DNA from: Meandrina meandrites
Lineage: Eukaryota > Cnidaria > Anthozoa > Scleractinia > Meandrinidae
Length of the DNA stretch: 64,000 nt
NCBI GenBank assembly: GCA_963693305.1
Contig: OY855905.1
Location: forward strand, 32,892,750-32,956,749
Reading direction: 5' to 3'
The notes under the pieces were generated by a model. That model did not search any database. It had not been told where the DNA came from and was given only the letters and a program-made list of their open reading frames with translations. The position numbers and the translations under genes are program-made. Numbering within the stretch: the stretch's first letter is position 1; each line of letters begins with the position of its first letter. This document shows, in pieces, positions 23,442-34,500 of the stretch.

Positions 23442-23816
23442 ATGGAGGATCTAGAACAACCGAGAAACTTGCGACGGACATTGATGCGCGACACTGTGTT
23501 CATTTTCATTGGATTCGTTTTCATCATTTTGTGCTTCGTTTTCCTGGGAATCGCACAACAACAGCAGCATATAATTGAGGAGCACTGTGAGGATTGTCAT
23601 GGTTCGAATAATCCAAGAGTGTTTCGACTTCTTGCGGCGATATGTTTCATATTTGGCTTCACGATCATGACAGTATTTTGGTGGCATGTGAAAGCGATAA
23701 AAAATGCGTATGTGTTGCGCCAAAGACGCTTGGAATTGGAGAGATTGCTAGGGAATGTTGATCAGCCAGGTAGAAGAGCGAGTAGATTATCGCTTGGAAA
23801 GAGAAACAGCGGTTGA
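23442..23816 (+). CDS. Two-pass membrane protein, 124 aa
   Basis: Intronless, ATG start. There are two hydrophobic segments, at about residues 18-37 (TVFIFIGFVFIILCFVFLGI) and 62-81 (RLLAAICFIFGFTIMTVFW). Between them is a short polar loop containing HCEDC, whose cysteines could form a disulfide if lumenal. Both tails are basic; the C-tail has RLELERLL then RRASRLSLGK, with a possible basophilic-kinase site at RRAS. By charge balance both termini should be cytosolic. No family recognised; it resembles small metazoan two-TM proteins only in layout. Confidence 0.6.
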   Translation: MEDLEQPRNLRRTLMRDTVFIFIGFVFIILCFVFLGIAQQQQHIIEEHCEDCHGSNNPRVFRLLAAICFIFGFTIMTVFWWHVKAIKNAYVLRQRRLELERLLGNVDQPGRRASRLSLGKRNSG

Positions 23817-25461
23817 TATGGACATATATCTACCCAAGTAAACCATATTTATTACATCACCATTTTGTGTAACGTAAAACTCGCAGCTGTCAATCAATTA
23901 CTGTGTTATGGACCTTCAAGCGTGACTAGAATCTCCATGTGCCGACTTTGGAACATTTCTTGTGATTTCTTTTCAAGTGAAAACATGCCCATTGGTCGAG
24001 GATGTTATCGTGATCCGTGATTGACACAGAACGTATAATGACAGTTTTGTAATTTTCAACAAAACCGTGAGCCGCATACCCTGGCCAGAGGTTTTTCTTC
24101 AATCTTCTCTCGCCGTCTCTACCGCCGCAAAAGGAAGAAAGAAAACGCGATTTTCCATAATTGAATGAAAACGAGTATTTTTTTTAGTTCAGTTTGCGTA
24201 GTTTGCGATTGTGTGACCGTCTGTGGCGTGATGACATCATAAAAAAAAAGCGTGGTCCAGACGCCACTTCTCTAAGTAAGGTCGTTAAAACTTGAACAAA
24301 GTTGCCAAAAAAGGCCAAGTTAAAAAAAAGGCTGACTGCTGGTGATCATAACAAAGAAAATAATTTTCCAAGAAATATTTTCTTATATTTTCTTCAAAGG
24401 GAGCCCCAAGTTATGTATGCGAAGACAAACTAAAAATATATTAGGATTTTTTTGTTAGCTGCTGATTTTTGTAAGGGAAAATACTGAAATAAATTGTACT
24501 AAGCTCAAGAGTGCCATGATCAGATGGGCCTTCTTTTTGTACCATGTGGCCGGTTCACCGTGCGGTTGCAAAAGTGATTGTCAGCACAGTGCCATTGTCG
24601 TGAAGCTGGCGAAACGTAATTGACTGAGGAAGGATAAAACAAGGGAGGACTTCACGGCCTTTCGTTTGTGCGGAACTTCAGATCTCAATAAAGTGGCACA
24701 AAAACTGGCAAGGATGTATTCGAGGGCAGGATAAGCCCGTATGACAGATGGATGTTCGTTGGTAAAGAGAACGGGTATAATTTCAATGCATATAATATGT
24801 ATTTTCCCCTTTTGAAGCTCATTTTTATATAATTACATAGTTGAATTAGTAAACTGAAGACATGTCATACAAACGGTAATACTATAACTACAAATGTGAA
24901 AATTTAGAATTGGTTGGACACCCGAAGAAGCAAGGACCAAAACAACCCCTAAAACGCACAAGGAGGATTCCTGTAAGCACGATACAAGGGTTCTTTCTCA
25001 CTCCCCACCTCCCCACCCTGGAATGCCCAGGACTTCATCTTATCAGCATGTAAGCAATAGTGCCATCCTCAATTTGGTTTCATTTACATTTCATTAACGT
25101 CTTTCCAGGTGCATTTCTAAAGCAAGACATCCAGCTGCAAACAATTTGAACGCATTTTTCTACACTTTGTACGTGAGTTCTTTGCATTTTAAAGTGATTT
25201 TGTAACGGATTTTTAACAGATTTTTGAACAGCCAAAATGTAAATGGTGGAAATCTTAAACAATAGTCCAGTTTTATTAACAATTGCTATAATAGAGCACT
25301 GAAACCCGGCGCTAACAAGTGTCTTTGGCTGCGGATGGCTAGAATGGAAATGGTTACAACTTGAAAAAATAAAGCTAAACTTTTCAAGTTGTTTCCGCGT
25401 GTCTTCCACAAATTGATATTTATAGCCGCAGTTTGATTTCTCTCCGCAAATTAATGTTATA

Positions 25462-25852
25462 CACTCTTTTTTCTATAAGAATATATTTTATAAGAATTTC
25501 GAGGCTGAAATTTGCGAAATTTTAAGAATTTTGAGATTTTGAGAAGGATGTAATTTTGTGTTGAAAAGATGTAAATAAGTGCAACTTTCTTTCTCAAAAC
25601 AGAAAAATTAGCCAATAAAATGATAAAAACCCATACTAGCCCCCACAGTTCGATGCCAAAATAATTCAATAAACGGTACATGAAATACATATGTAACGTA
25701 CACAGTACAAAAGACATGAACTTAACTGTAAAAAGTATCATGGTAAATTCTTAATCTAAAAATGTTCTAAGAATATATTCAGCCTGAAATCAGCAGAAAA
25801 ATAAGAATATTGAGCCTGGCCCAGAAAAACAATATTCTTATAAAAAAGGGTG
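25462..25852. mobile_element. TA-flanked MITE
   Basis: The ends are CACTCTTTTTTCTATAAGAA and the complement of CACCCTTTTTTATAAGAATA, flanked by TA at 25460-25461 and 25853-25854. Several internal copies of TAAGAATAT occur. It is consistent with a mariner-type non-autonomous element. Confidence 0.65.
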
Positions 25853-26649
25853 TATCTTCCTTTAGATGTTCAAACTGAGATAACGTTTTTCATGGGCTAA
25901 GTTACCTATCACTAATTTCAGAACAGTTTGGACGAAAAGTCCGCAAACTGAACCCCCGTGACGTAGCTCCTTTAACCTTGGCTGTTATTTTATGTAATTA
26001 AATATTAAAGTTCTGAACAGGTCGATCACTCACTGTGGAAATTCAACAAAATGATTGTTTCTCTCAGACGGACATGTTTTTAAATCAGCATTCAAAAACC
26101 AGTACTGTAATTTTATAGCATGTGGTTATTTGGGTCATCGCGCCAGGAGACATCAGTATTTAGGCGACTTTGAAACAATTAGACCACTGATATATAGATT
26201 TTCTTGCCATTTATTCTCAATACGTAATAACTTGTCACAAGATGCAAATTGTAGAACGGAAGAGATCTTGTTGCTTTTCCTCTCTTTCTTTCATCACTTA
26301 GGAAACATCAGTTTCTGAGGATTTATGTCAGTCAATAAAATTAGTTTTACGCTCAGCCCAGCCTGTGAGCACATCTCCTGCACGCGTACGCCCAATGCGT
26401 CAAAATATACAGCGTGCGAACACGCGCGCATCTCGCGTGATTACAATCTTTCGCCTCCGGTCAAGCGCGAAATGAAAAAAAACACACGTTTAAAATTTCA
26501 CTTTGAAACGCGCCAGACAGGGTTTGATTCAGTGAGCGCGTTCTCGTGCTTTCCATAATTTGCCATCGCCTTTTGTGTACGCCAAAGTCATCATTCGCTA
26601 GTGGCCAATTTTTAAGCTAATGGAATCGCTCCAATGATTTCCTAAAATA

Positions 26650-26656
26650 CTATAAA
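26650..26656 (+). promoter_or_regulatory. Possible TATA box
   Basis: CTATAAAA about 125 bp upstream of the ATG at 26778, a plausible distance for a core promoter with a short 5' UTR. Confidence 0.35.
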
Positions 26657-26777
26657 ACTACTACAGGCGCTCGAAACATCTTCAAGGGTGGATGTATGGA
26701 AATGTGTGATCAGTGTTTGTAAATTATCAACGAGAAGCGATCGACCGCAAAAGTAGCGTGAACATTTCATCTTGAAG

Positions 26778-29330
26778 ATGATTCTGGCTGATGATTTATT
26801 AGCCATCTACATTTCTGCCGGCTTGGCTGGATTTCTTTTACTGTTGTGGTGCTGCGCCATGATCGTGTGTAAAGGACCATGCCGATCGTTTGAGGAGCCA
26901 GTGAAATCGCCATTTGATATGTACATGGATCCAGCGTCGAGAAACACGGCTTTACGAAACAAGTACGATGTATATCAGTATCACCTTATGGTAAGTCACG
27001 AAGTTTGGCTATTTTGTCGCTTATTGGCCCTAAAACACAAACGCCTTTTGCCATGTCTCAACTTTACCTGCGGTCATATACTATAGATTAAGAACATGAA
27101 ATGTCTATTTCACGTTAATAAAGTCGCTTTCAATCTGATAACATTTGGAATTTTTCGCTCAACATGCTGTTACTTTAGACGGCATTTTCATACAAGAAAA
27201 TGCAAATTTGTGGTGAAGAGAAGGCGCTGTCAAATTTTTTCCGGAGGAAATATTAAAACGATAACTACAAAACAACGTTATGGGAAAATCACGCATACAG
27301 ACGAAAATCGTATGGAAATGCACCCGTAAAAATTCGACTGAAAATTGAAATTTGTGATCATGCAGACATACCGGAAGCCGTTCATGTTTTTATATTACGA
27401 TCCAAGCGTAACATCGCTCGAAAGATTGTTTGCATTAAAATGCAAATGAGCTATATGTGGAGAGCAGAAGGCTCACCGACAGTTTGCCCGAGACAGTAGA
27501 GTTCAACAACAAATGTCATTCTAAAACGTGTGCTCCATCGTTTACCCTGATGTAAGAATTAGGTTACCTAACCAGTTTCATCTGTAAATCGTGCTCCAAT
27601 TTAAAAGAATGACAAGTTATGTTTATTTAGGAATGGTCGTATTTAGTCAAATAAAATGAAGTCCCGCGGAAATCAACATATTGACCCATATTGTCTTTTT
27701 TTTTTCGAAAGATATCTGGGAGACTTCGCTGGTCTCGGTGGAATAATGACAATAACGTAGCATGTAATATGTTTAAACATAAACATTTAAAGTCATTCAA
27801 TACTATTCTTTTTATCATCCCCAAACCTATTTTTCTATTTCAGTGATTCTGAAGTGACGGTTTATAACCTTTGTTTTGCTTGCAGTTTCCTGTAATCGAA
27901 CTATACCATTTTTTACCCTTTTCACTCACTGAGTTGCTTTCAGTGATGATTTCATTTATAATTTTTTAAAGTCATGTTTTCAATGCCTTATTAAGGTTGT
28001 TTTTTAAAAAAACATTATTAAATAACAGTCAGACAAGAAACTCTGCTACTTCTCGTTGTCATCGCGACTTTAAAGTCTGTACTAACAGCTGGAAGGCGAG
28101 ACAATGTCATTCAACAAACAAACAAACAAACAAACAAACAATCAAACCCCAAGTGGTCTACTGTTATTCCAAGACTTCCAAGAGCCGTAAAGGATTATTA
28201 CTGATTTATAACTGACACCAGAACAGTCAATTCTTCCTTGTAACTTTTGTGAATGATGGTAAGCACTTGTTCATCATGAGCAATACCGCCCTTTCCCAAA
28301 GCACGCCACCACGTCGATGTTAATGACTTAGATCCCGTTGTTTATATCACCCGAGGCTCGCCTCCAACGCACTTTCATTTTGCTTGCAAGTGAGAATATC
28401 CTCTCTGGCACATCGAGTTTGGATTCGAGTTCGAGTTCGAGCTCGAGTTGGACTTCGAGTTGGACTTCGACTTCGACTTCGAGTTAAAAAAAAAAAAAAA
28501 TGATAAAAAACCTTATTAAAAAAGAACAGAAACATCACACACAAAAAAACCGAAACAACAACAAACAAGTGCAAGACTCCTTATCAAAAGCAAAGGGGAA
28601 AGAGGGGCATCCCCAACACCGGGGATAGCACAAACGAAGGAAGGCATGTGAAGGATTACTTTTCTACAGATCTTGCTTGATAAGCTAACCATAATCCAAC
28701 AATGATTCATGAAAAAAGGGTGCACAACTAAAGTAAACAGTTACCACGGTGACCTCTGTTGAGAAAGTGCCGAAACGACAGTGCGAGTGGCGTGACGCGT
28801 GACGCAGACGTAGTCGGGTAACACACTAAGCCCAACTCGAAGTCCAACTCGCACTATTAAAATAACTCGAAGTCCAACTCGAACTTTGACTCGAAGTCCA
28901 ACTCGAAATTCAACTCGAAGTCCAACCCGAACTCGAAACCAAACTCGAGGGCTAACTACTCCCCTCTGGCATCAAGTCACTCTTCACCTGTTTATGAAAG
29001 CTGAGGAAAATTTCAACCACAATTTTTCTTTAGACACCAAGAACACCAATTGAGCGTCACAAAGTGACGGTGCCCACACCGCCGACCCAGCCAAACGCAC
29101 CAGTTGCCGCATCACCCGCTGCGTTTGATTTTGGAGCTGTGTTGAGAATGCAAGCTGAGGAAAGGGCACATGCTCAAGGAAGGGATCGTCAGGCCAGAGA
29201 TCCGCTATTAAAGAAAGAACAAGGAGATTCTTCGTCTGATACAAACAGTGGCGAACCAAAGAAAGTGAACAGGATTACGGTGGACATTGAAAGCACTGAC
29301 CAGCCTCTGATACATGACAGTAGCGTTTAA
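26778..29330 (+). CDS. Single-pass membrane protein with Pro-rich cytosolic tail, 169 aa
   Basis: Two exons: 26778-26990 (71 codons, donor GTAAGT) and 29034-29330 (acceptor TTTCTTTAG). Both are phase 0 and join to 510 bp ending in TAA. Residues about 9-31 are a transmembrane segment (IYISAGLAGFLLLLWCCAMIV) with cysteines at 25, 26, 31 and 35, likely acylated. The tail is hydrophilic: a TPRTP/TPPTQP segment, an Ala-rich patch, then acidic/Ser-rich sequence. Additional exons in the 2-kb intron cannot be excluded. No family recognised; possibly a type III membrane adaptor. The intron carries the element at 28411-28963. Confidence 0.6.
28112..28142 (+). repeat. AAAC microsatellite
   Basis: About seven tandem copies of AAAC (CAAACAAACAAAC) inside the intron of the preceding gene. 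Confidence 0.8.
28411..28963. mobile_element. Foldback element with CGAGTT/AACTCG arrays
   Basis: A run of CGAGTT- and GGACTT-type hexamers (28413-28485) is mirrored by AACTCGAAGTCC-type repeats at about 28830-28945. CTCTGGCA occurs at 28403-28410 and 28964-28971, fitting an 8-bp target duplication. Arms made of hexamer arrays are characteristic of foldback elements. Confidence 0.55.
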
Positions 29331-30340
29331 TTTTAACACTAAAAGAAGACCAGCGTGGCAAGACACCTATAGGACGAAAGTTTCTTTGATCAATGCTTGC
29401 AGTCAAGAATTAAAATTGCGCCGACCAGCGATAAAGCTGCAAGGGAAGACAAAAAGTACGTTCAAAATGAGGAGAGCAACCAGCTTAAAATTGAATAAAA
29501 TATGACTTCCAAGTGTTTTGATCACTGGAAGGGACCTTTTGTTTTACAAGCTATGGCTTCCCATTGTAGAAAATAACAACAGTGACTGTCTTTCATCAAC
29601 TAAAAGTCGATAAAAGCCTTTTAGATCCCCCCCCCCCCCCCCCCCCCCGCTAAGTTGATAAAACGTTCTATTCATTTATTCATTTAGTAACTGGTTCAAA
29701 ACTGTATTGCCATAGAACCTAGCCATAATATGCCAAGTGGGGACTTGCTGTTTTTGTATAAGGCCTGTTGCAAACGTCGTGCTACTACCTTCTACCGTGC
29801 CGAACTCAAATGAATTTGGCCTGGCGGTGGCATGGCGCAGTGGTTTCAAACATCGAATTCAATGCAGTCAGGCCAAATTCAAATTATATCAGAAACAACA
29901 AAAACAAACTGCAAGCTGCAAAATAGCTTAAAATACATTAAAATAATTTATGAATTTAGTTGGGCACAACAAGAGCACGCCGTTTGGAACCAAGTCGCGC
30001 TACTACCGTGCGACAAAGCGAGCCCTACCGTGCTAAACCACAAAGCTGCAAACAAGTTGTAAAGAGCAAGAGGGTAGAAGTCATAAATGCTGTTCAGAAT
30101 AAAAGGGGGACTTGATTTGAGTCATACCCAAGAAAGACACCCTGTATATGATAAAATCTCATGTAAGTATATCATCAAAAGAAAAACTGCAAGGGATTTC
30201 GTGAAATAATACATGGCTAGTTGGATGAAAATCTTCCGGATGTTTCCACCTAATTTTTTTCTCGCTTTCCACTTTTTACACTCCTCCACTCCACCCCTAG
30301 AAGGGAAAGCCCTGGTTAGCTTTACCCCACAAAGGGGTTG

Positions 30341-30419
30341 GGCCAAGCCTAGCCTACGTCAAGCCGTACACCCCCCCCCGGGGAGGGGGGGTACGGCTAC
30401 ACGTAAGCTAGGCCAAGCC
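30341..30419. repeat. Hairpin with C/G-run loop
   Basis: GGCCAAGCCTAGCCTACGT pairs with ACGTAAGCTAGGCCAAGCC around GCCGTAC, a C run and a G run. It is probably another minimal inverted-repeat element; no target duplication was confirmed. Confidence 0.6.
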
Positions 30420-30784
30420 AAGGTTTAGATTTCCATGCCTTGGAAAATGATAACGTTCGACATGTGGCCATCGTCGTAGGTCTCAAGAGTGTGAATTCTA
30501 CGAGTAATAAGTACCTTGTTGGTACTTATTTTCGCGGGAACTTAATTTCTCGAAAATGAAACGGGCATATTTATTCGCAGGACTTCAATTTCGCGATTTG
30601 GCCAAAAAATACGTTAAAAGGATCTTAATTTCGCGAAAATTAACAAAAGGTTGGCTCAGAATTGGCACAACAGAGTTTAATTTTCCATATAGCAATACCT
30701 TCTAATGACAGTGAACAAAACAATATAACAAACTGAATATGAAAACAATTCGACATGTTCCTTTGCAAAAAAGCAGAACTGTAC

Positions 30785-31215
30785 ACCAGGGGAGGGGGGG
30801 GGGGGGATACTCCCATATATATGGGCTGTATAGGTATGAGGTGCGTGATAGGGTATGGTTTTTGAGGTTCTCGGTCATTAAATAGGGTATCATTATTTCT
30901 CCTTTTGGCATTCTCTTGTCCTTAGATATGGTACCTAAATTCTATCAGCTAAAATAAACGCCCAGGTAAACGCAAAAAAGGTCTTTTTAAAATGACCAAT
31001 CAGTTCAAGTACTAGTAAAGCGATTTTTATAAAGATTTGTGTTTTCTCGTGCGCGGTTAGCCGTTATTTTGGCCGTCACGTAACGCTTCTCCTCCCCTTG
31101 AATACGGTGTCATTTTTTTGGGTTTGAGCCTTCAATGAAAGGGTATCAATTTTCGTTTCTAAGAATCTTCGCCGCAAACCCCTATCCGAAATTTATGGGG
31201 GTCCCCTCCCCGGGC
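30785..31215. repeat. Dispersed repeat with G-run and C-run ends
   Basis: It starts with a G run and ATACTCCCATATATATGGGC, contains repeated AGGGTATSR words, and ends near GAAATTTATGGGGGTCCCC. Diverged relatives are at about 32535-32745 and 35569-35964, both inside P450 gene A. Confidence 0.55.
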
Positions 31216-31596
31216 GGGGGGACTGTATAAGAAAACATGACACCTTACAGCTGAAGGACATTGTAGAGGTATTCCTTGTAGAGGGAGCTTCTAAGAAGCA
31301 GGTTAGGTATCTTGTAGAGTGGCCCTAGCATTTCGAAATACGTTTGACATTAGGCGTCACCTACATTCTATTTACATTTAATCTTGAAGAAACTAATAAA
31401 TCAAGTGACAGGTTTTATGGAATTTAATTTGTTTCGTTTCGCTCGTGCTGCATAAAATAACATGTGAGACTATAGCTATGTTTAGAGTTAATATGTAAGA
31501 GCATCCACCGAAAGCTCGACTGTTTTGGACGGACAGTCTGTTTCGGTATGCTTATCTATCTCGTGACAGCTGTAACTATGGCGCCTGTCTACTTGT

Positions 31597-34500
31597 TCAG
31601 TTCTCAGATCCTGCAAGCCTTATAAACAGCTCGAGTCCCTTTGGGTGGGTTGTCAACATTGGTTCCGCTTTAACCTTACATCCGGGAACCTCACTGAAAG
31701 AGAACGTCTTCAACAAAGTCGCCAACAACACTTTGGTCTCCATCGTTGCAAACTTGTTACCAATACATGTACGCGAGCCAACCCCAAACGGAATGTACGA
31801 GAAAGGTTGCACACTTGTACGGCCATCTATAACATTAGGAGAAAGTAAGATTATCTCCTAGGTTGGCATAACGCAAAAAGTGGAGAAGCACCAACTTTTC
31901 CCGCCCATCGCGAGGCCCTGTTTCTCTCTTAAAGGACAGTGTGTTAATTAAGACGCCCAGCTGAACGAAAAGAAATTGTCTGTTAAAACTGAAATTTCCT
32001 TTCGACCCTTCTCCTCCCCTTGAATAGGGTGTCATTTTTTCGGGTTTGGGCCTTGAAAAGGTTGCACACTTGTACGGCCATCTATAACATCATGAGAAAG
32101 TAACATTAACTTTCAGGTTGGCATAACGCAAAAAGTGGAGAAGCCATAACCCATCCGGCCCATCCCGAGGCCCTGTTTCTTTCTAGGGGGACTCTGCGGG
32201 CACTAAGATTCAGAACAATGCCCTTTTGGTAGCTTGACTGAAACAAGTGAAACTGGACAAAATCATGTATTTCGTTTTTTGTACATGGCAAAATGGCAAA
32301 ATCACACCATAGTTTCTGTTTCGCCACCTTCGCAATATTCCTTCTGCCTCCACAGACGTCAAGCTTCACAGTTCCCCCCGCCTTTTAATTACGCTCTGCC
32401 GTCTGGTTTTATTCACAAGTTTCTTGACCAATTATCCGGCTCAACAGACATTTGTAACTATTGTACCGCTATTGTACTACTGGCCAAGCTAAATTTACTC
32501 CATCGCGATCGTTGTTTTCGCTAACCAAACCAAAAGAATCCGGGGGGGGGGGGGGGGGGGTAGCAGTTATTTGGGTCTTCACGTAACGCTTCTTCTCCCC
32601 TTGAGTAGGGTGTCATTTTTCAGGTTCGGGCCTTACAAAGGGTATCAATTTTCGTTTTCTTCATCTTTGAATAGAGTCAGGGTTTAGGAATCTTCGCGGC
32701 ACACACCGTCCGAAATTTACGAGAGTGTCTCCCCCCCCCCTCCAGTGATAGAAATAATACCTATTTCCTCAAATCTTCCAGGATCATAGTCGTCAGGATT
32801 TGGCCAATGTTGAGAAACATGCTGCAATGAATCGATGGGCAATAAAATATTTGTGCCCTTTGGGATAAGATATCCCCCAATGATTTCATCAGAGATTGGA
32901 GCACGGCCAGTCACGTGAGCCGGGGGATGGAGTCGCAGAGATTCCTTGATGACATTTTCAAGGTACTTGAGCCCTTCAACTGTATTCCAGGTCAATTCCT
33001 GGCCATCACAGAGCACTTTGTTTATTTCTGCTCTCGCCTTTGCCTGGATGTGAGGATTCTTTGCCAATTCATAGAGAGTCCAGGAGAGAGCTGTACTGGT
33101 GGTCTCATGGCCGGCCACCATGAAAGTGAACACCTAAAACGATGCAATTAAACACCAACCAGTTGCAATAACCACCTTGCTTAATGGACAACTATATAAT
33201 TATATGATATCTACAAATATAGTCTTATTAGTGTCCTACTACCCAGTTTGCAAACTTAGTCAAGCCAAATGCTACTTAAACATGAGTTGTTAACTGGCTT
33301 ATAAAATTGACTAGCATTAGCATCCCTGGCATCCAATGGAAGTAGCAATATTCCTCATAGTAATTTCATTCTAAGGAAACTAGGATAAGCTCTGGTAGTG
33401 TTATAGTCACATAAAGGCTAGAATAAAGAATTCATCGCTCCTCAGTTATGAATGTTTTACATACAAAGTACAGTACCTGAGCTCTTAGTTCCTCATCGTC
33501 CATTTTGGAATCTGTTTCCTCGTCATATATGTCCATCAGGAGATCAAGAAGATCTTTCTTTTCTTTTACAACTCCAGTCTTTCTCTCTTTACGGCGCTCT
33601 TGGATTACCTTAATAGGAACATAAATAATATCTAAATTACCTTGTATATATTGTAAATTACTGCCAGCATTATTGTCTATCTAATATTTATCATAACATC
33701 TAACATTAACCAAGTTTCAAATATTTACTGTTTTTCCACAATTGTGATAAAAAACTATACAAAACATTTTTGATGTTGTAACTGGCTAATCATTCACTTA
33801 TTAAATTATTTTTTTTATAATTTTGAGATTTTTAATTTTCACACATGCAGCCATAGTCAATGAAATGGAATAACTGCTAGCTTTCTGCCAGATTTAATGC
33901 ATTTTTATGCCTAAGAAACATCATCTCTTATATTTTCTGTGTGCCTTGTGAAACAGATCATACATACTTCAAATACTGTGTTGTCCGCTATTTCTCTAGC
34001 CTCCTTGATTCTTCTATTTTCTGCAATTGGCAGCGACTCAAAAAAAGGAATCATGAACTTGCATATCACATATCTAATACTCATTCCACCCATAACAACA
34101 TTGACTGCTTCAGAGACTTTGCTCTCTCCCGCCAGCACAGTGTTAAAGTTGTAGCCAAATGCAGATTGGCCAATGACATCGAGAGTAAGGTGTGTTAAGT
34201 CAGTTTGAACTGCCACAGGATCCTGTAGCTTACCTGACCACACCTACAATATAAGAGGAAAATGTAATTAATTTAACTCAACATTAATGTTTGCAAAGAA
34301 CTTGATTGAAAACACCTCGTGGTCGTATGGTATTTAAGGTTACCGTATACCTTCAGATCGACAATTTTTCCCGAAATCGGATTTTTACATCCAAGTAATA
34401 GTCCAAGTGTGATCTTTCATTTAAAAAAAAAAGTTTTGAAAAAGAGTGAATATCGGCGGAGAAATGAGCATATTTCGTTTTTGACCGGAAGTAAAAATTC

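Larger units (their letters stand above)
23817..26777. other. Intergenic stretch
   Basis: Contains the MITE at 25462-25852. The reverse-strand frames at 25080-25409 and 25457-25741 are AT-rich; the second lies inside the MITE. No exon supported. Confidence 0.5.
29331..31596. other. Intergenic stretch before P450 gene A
   Basis: No exon supported. Features are a poly-C run near 29627, a hairpin at 30341-30419 and a dispersed repeat at 30785-31215. Confidence 0.5.

Noticed and set aside
25457..25741. 94-codon minus-strand hydrophobic frame
   Set aside because: It overlaps the TA-flanked MITE, and its hydrophobicity comes from AT-rich codons; no start context or conservation evidence.
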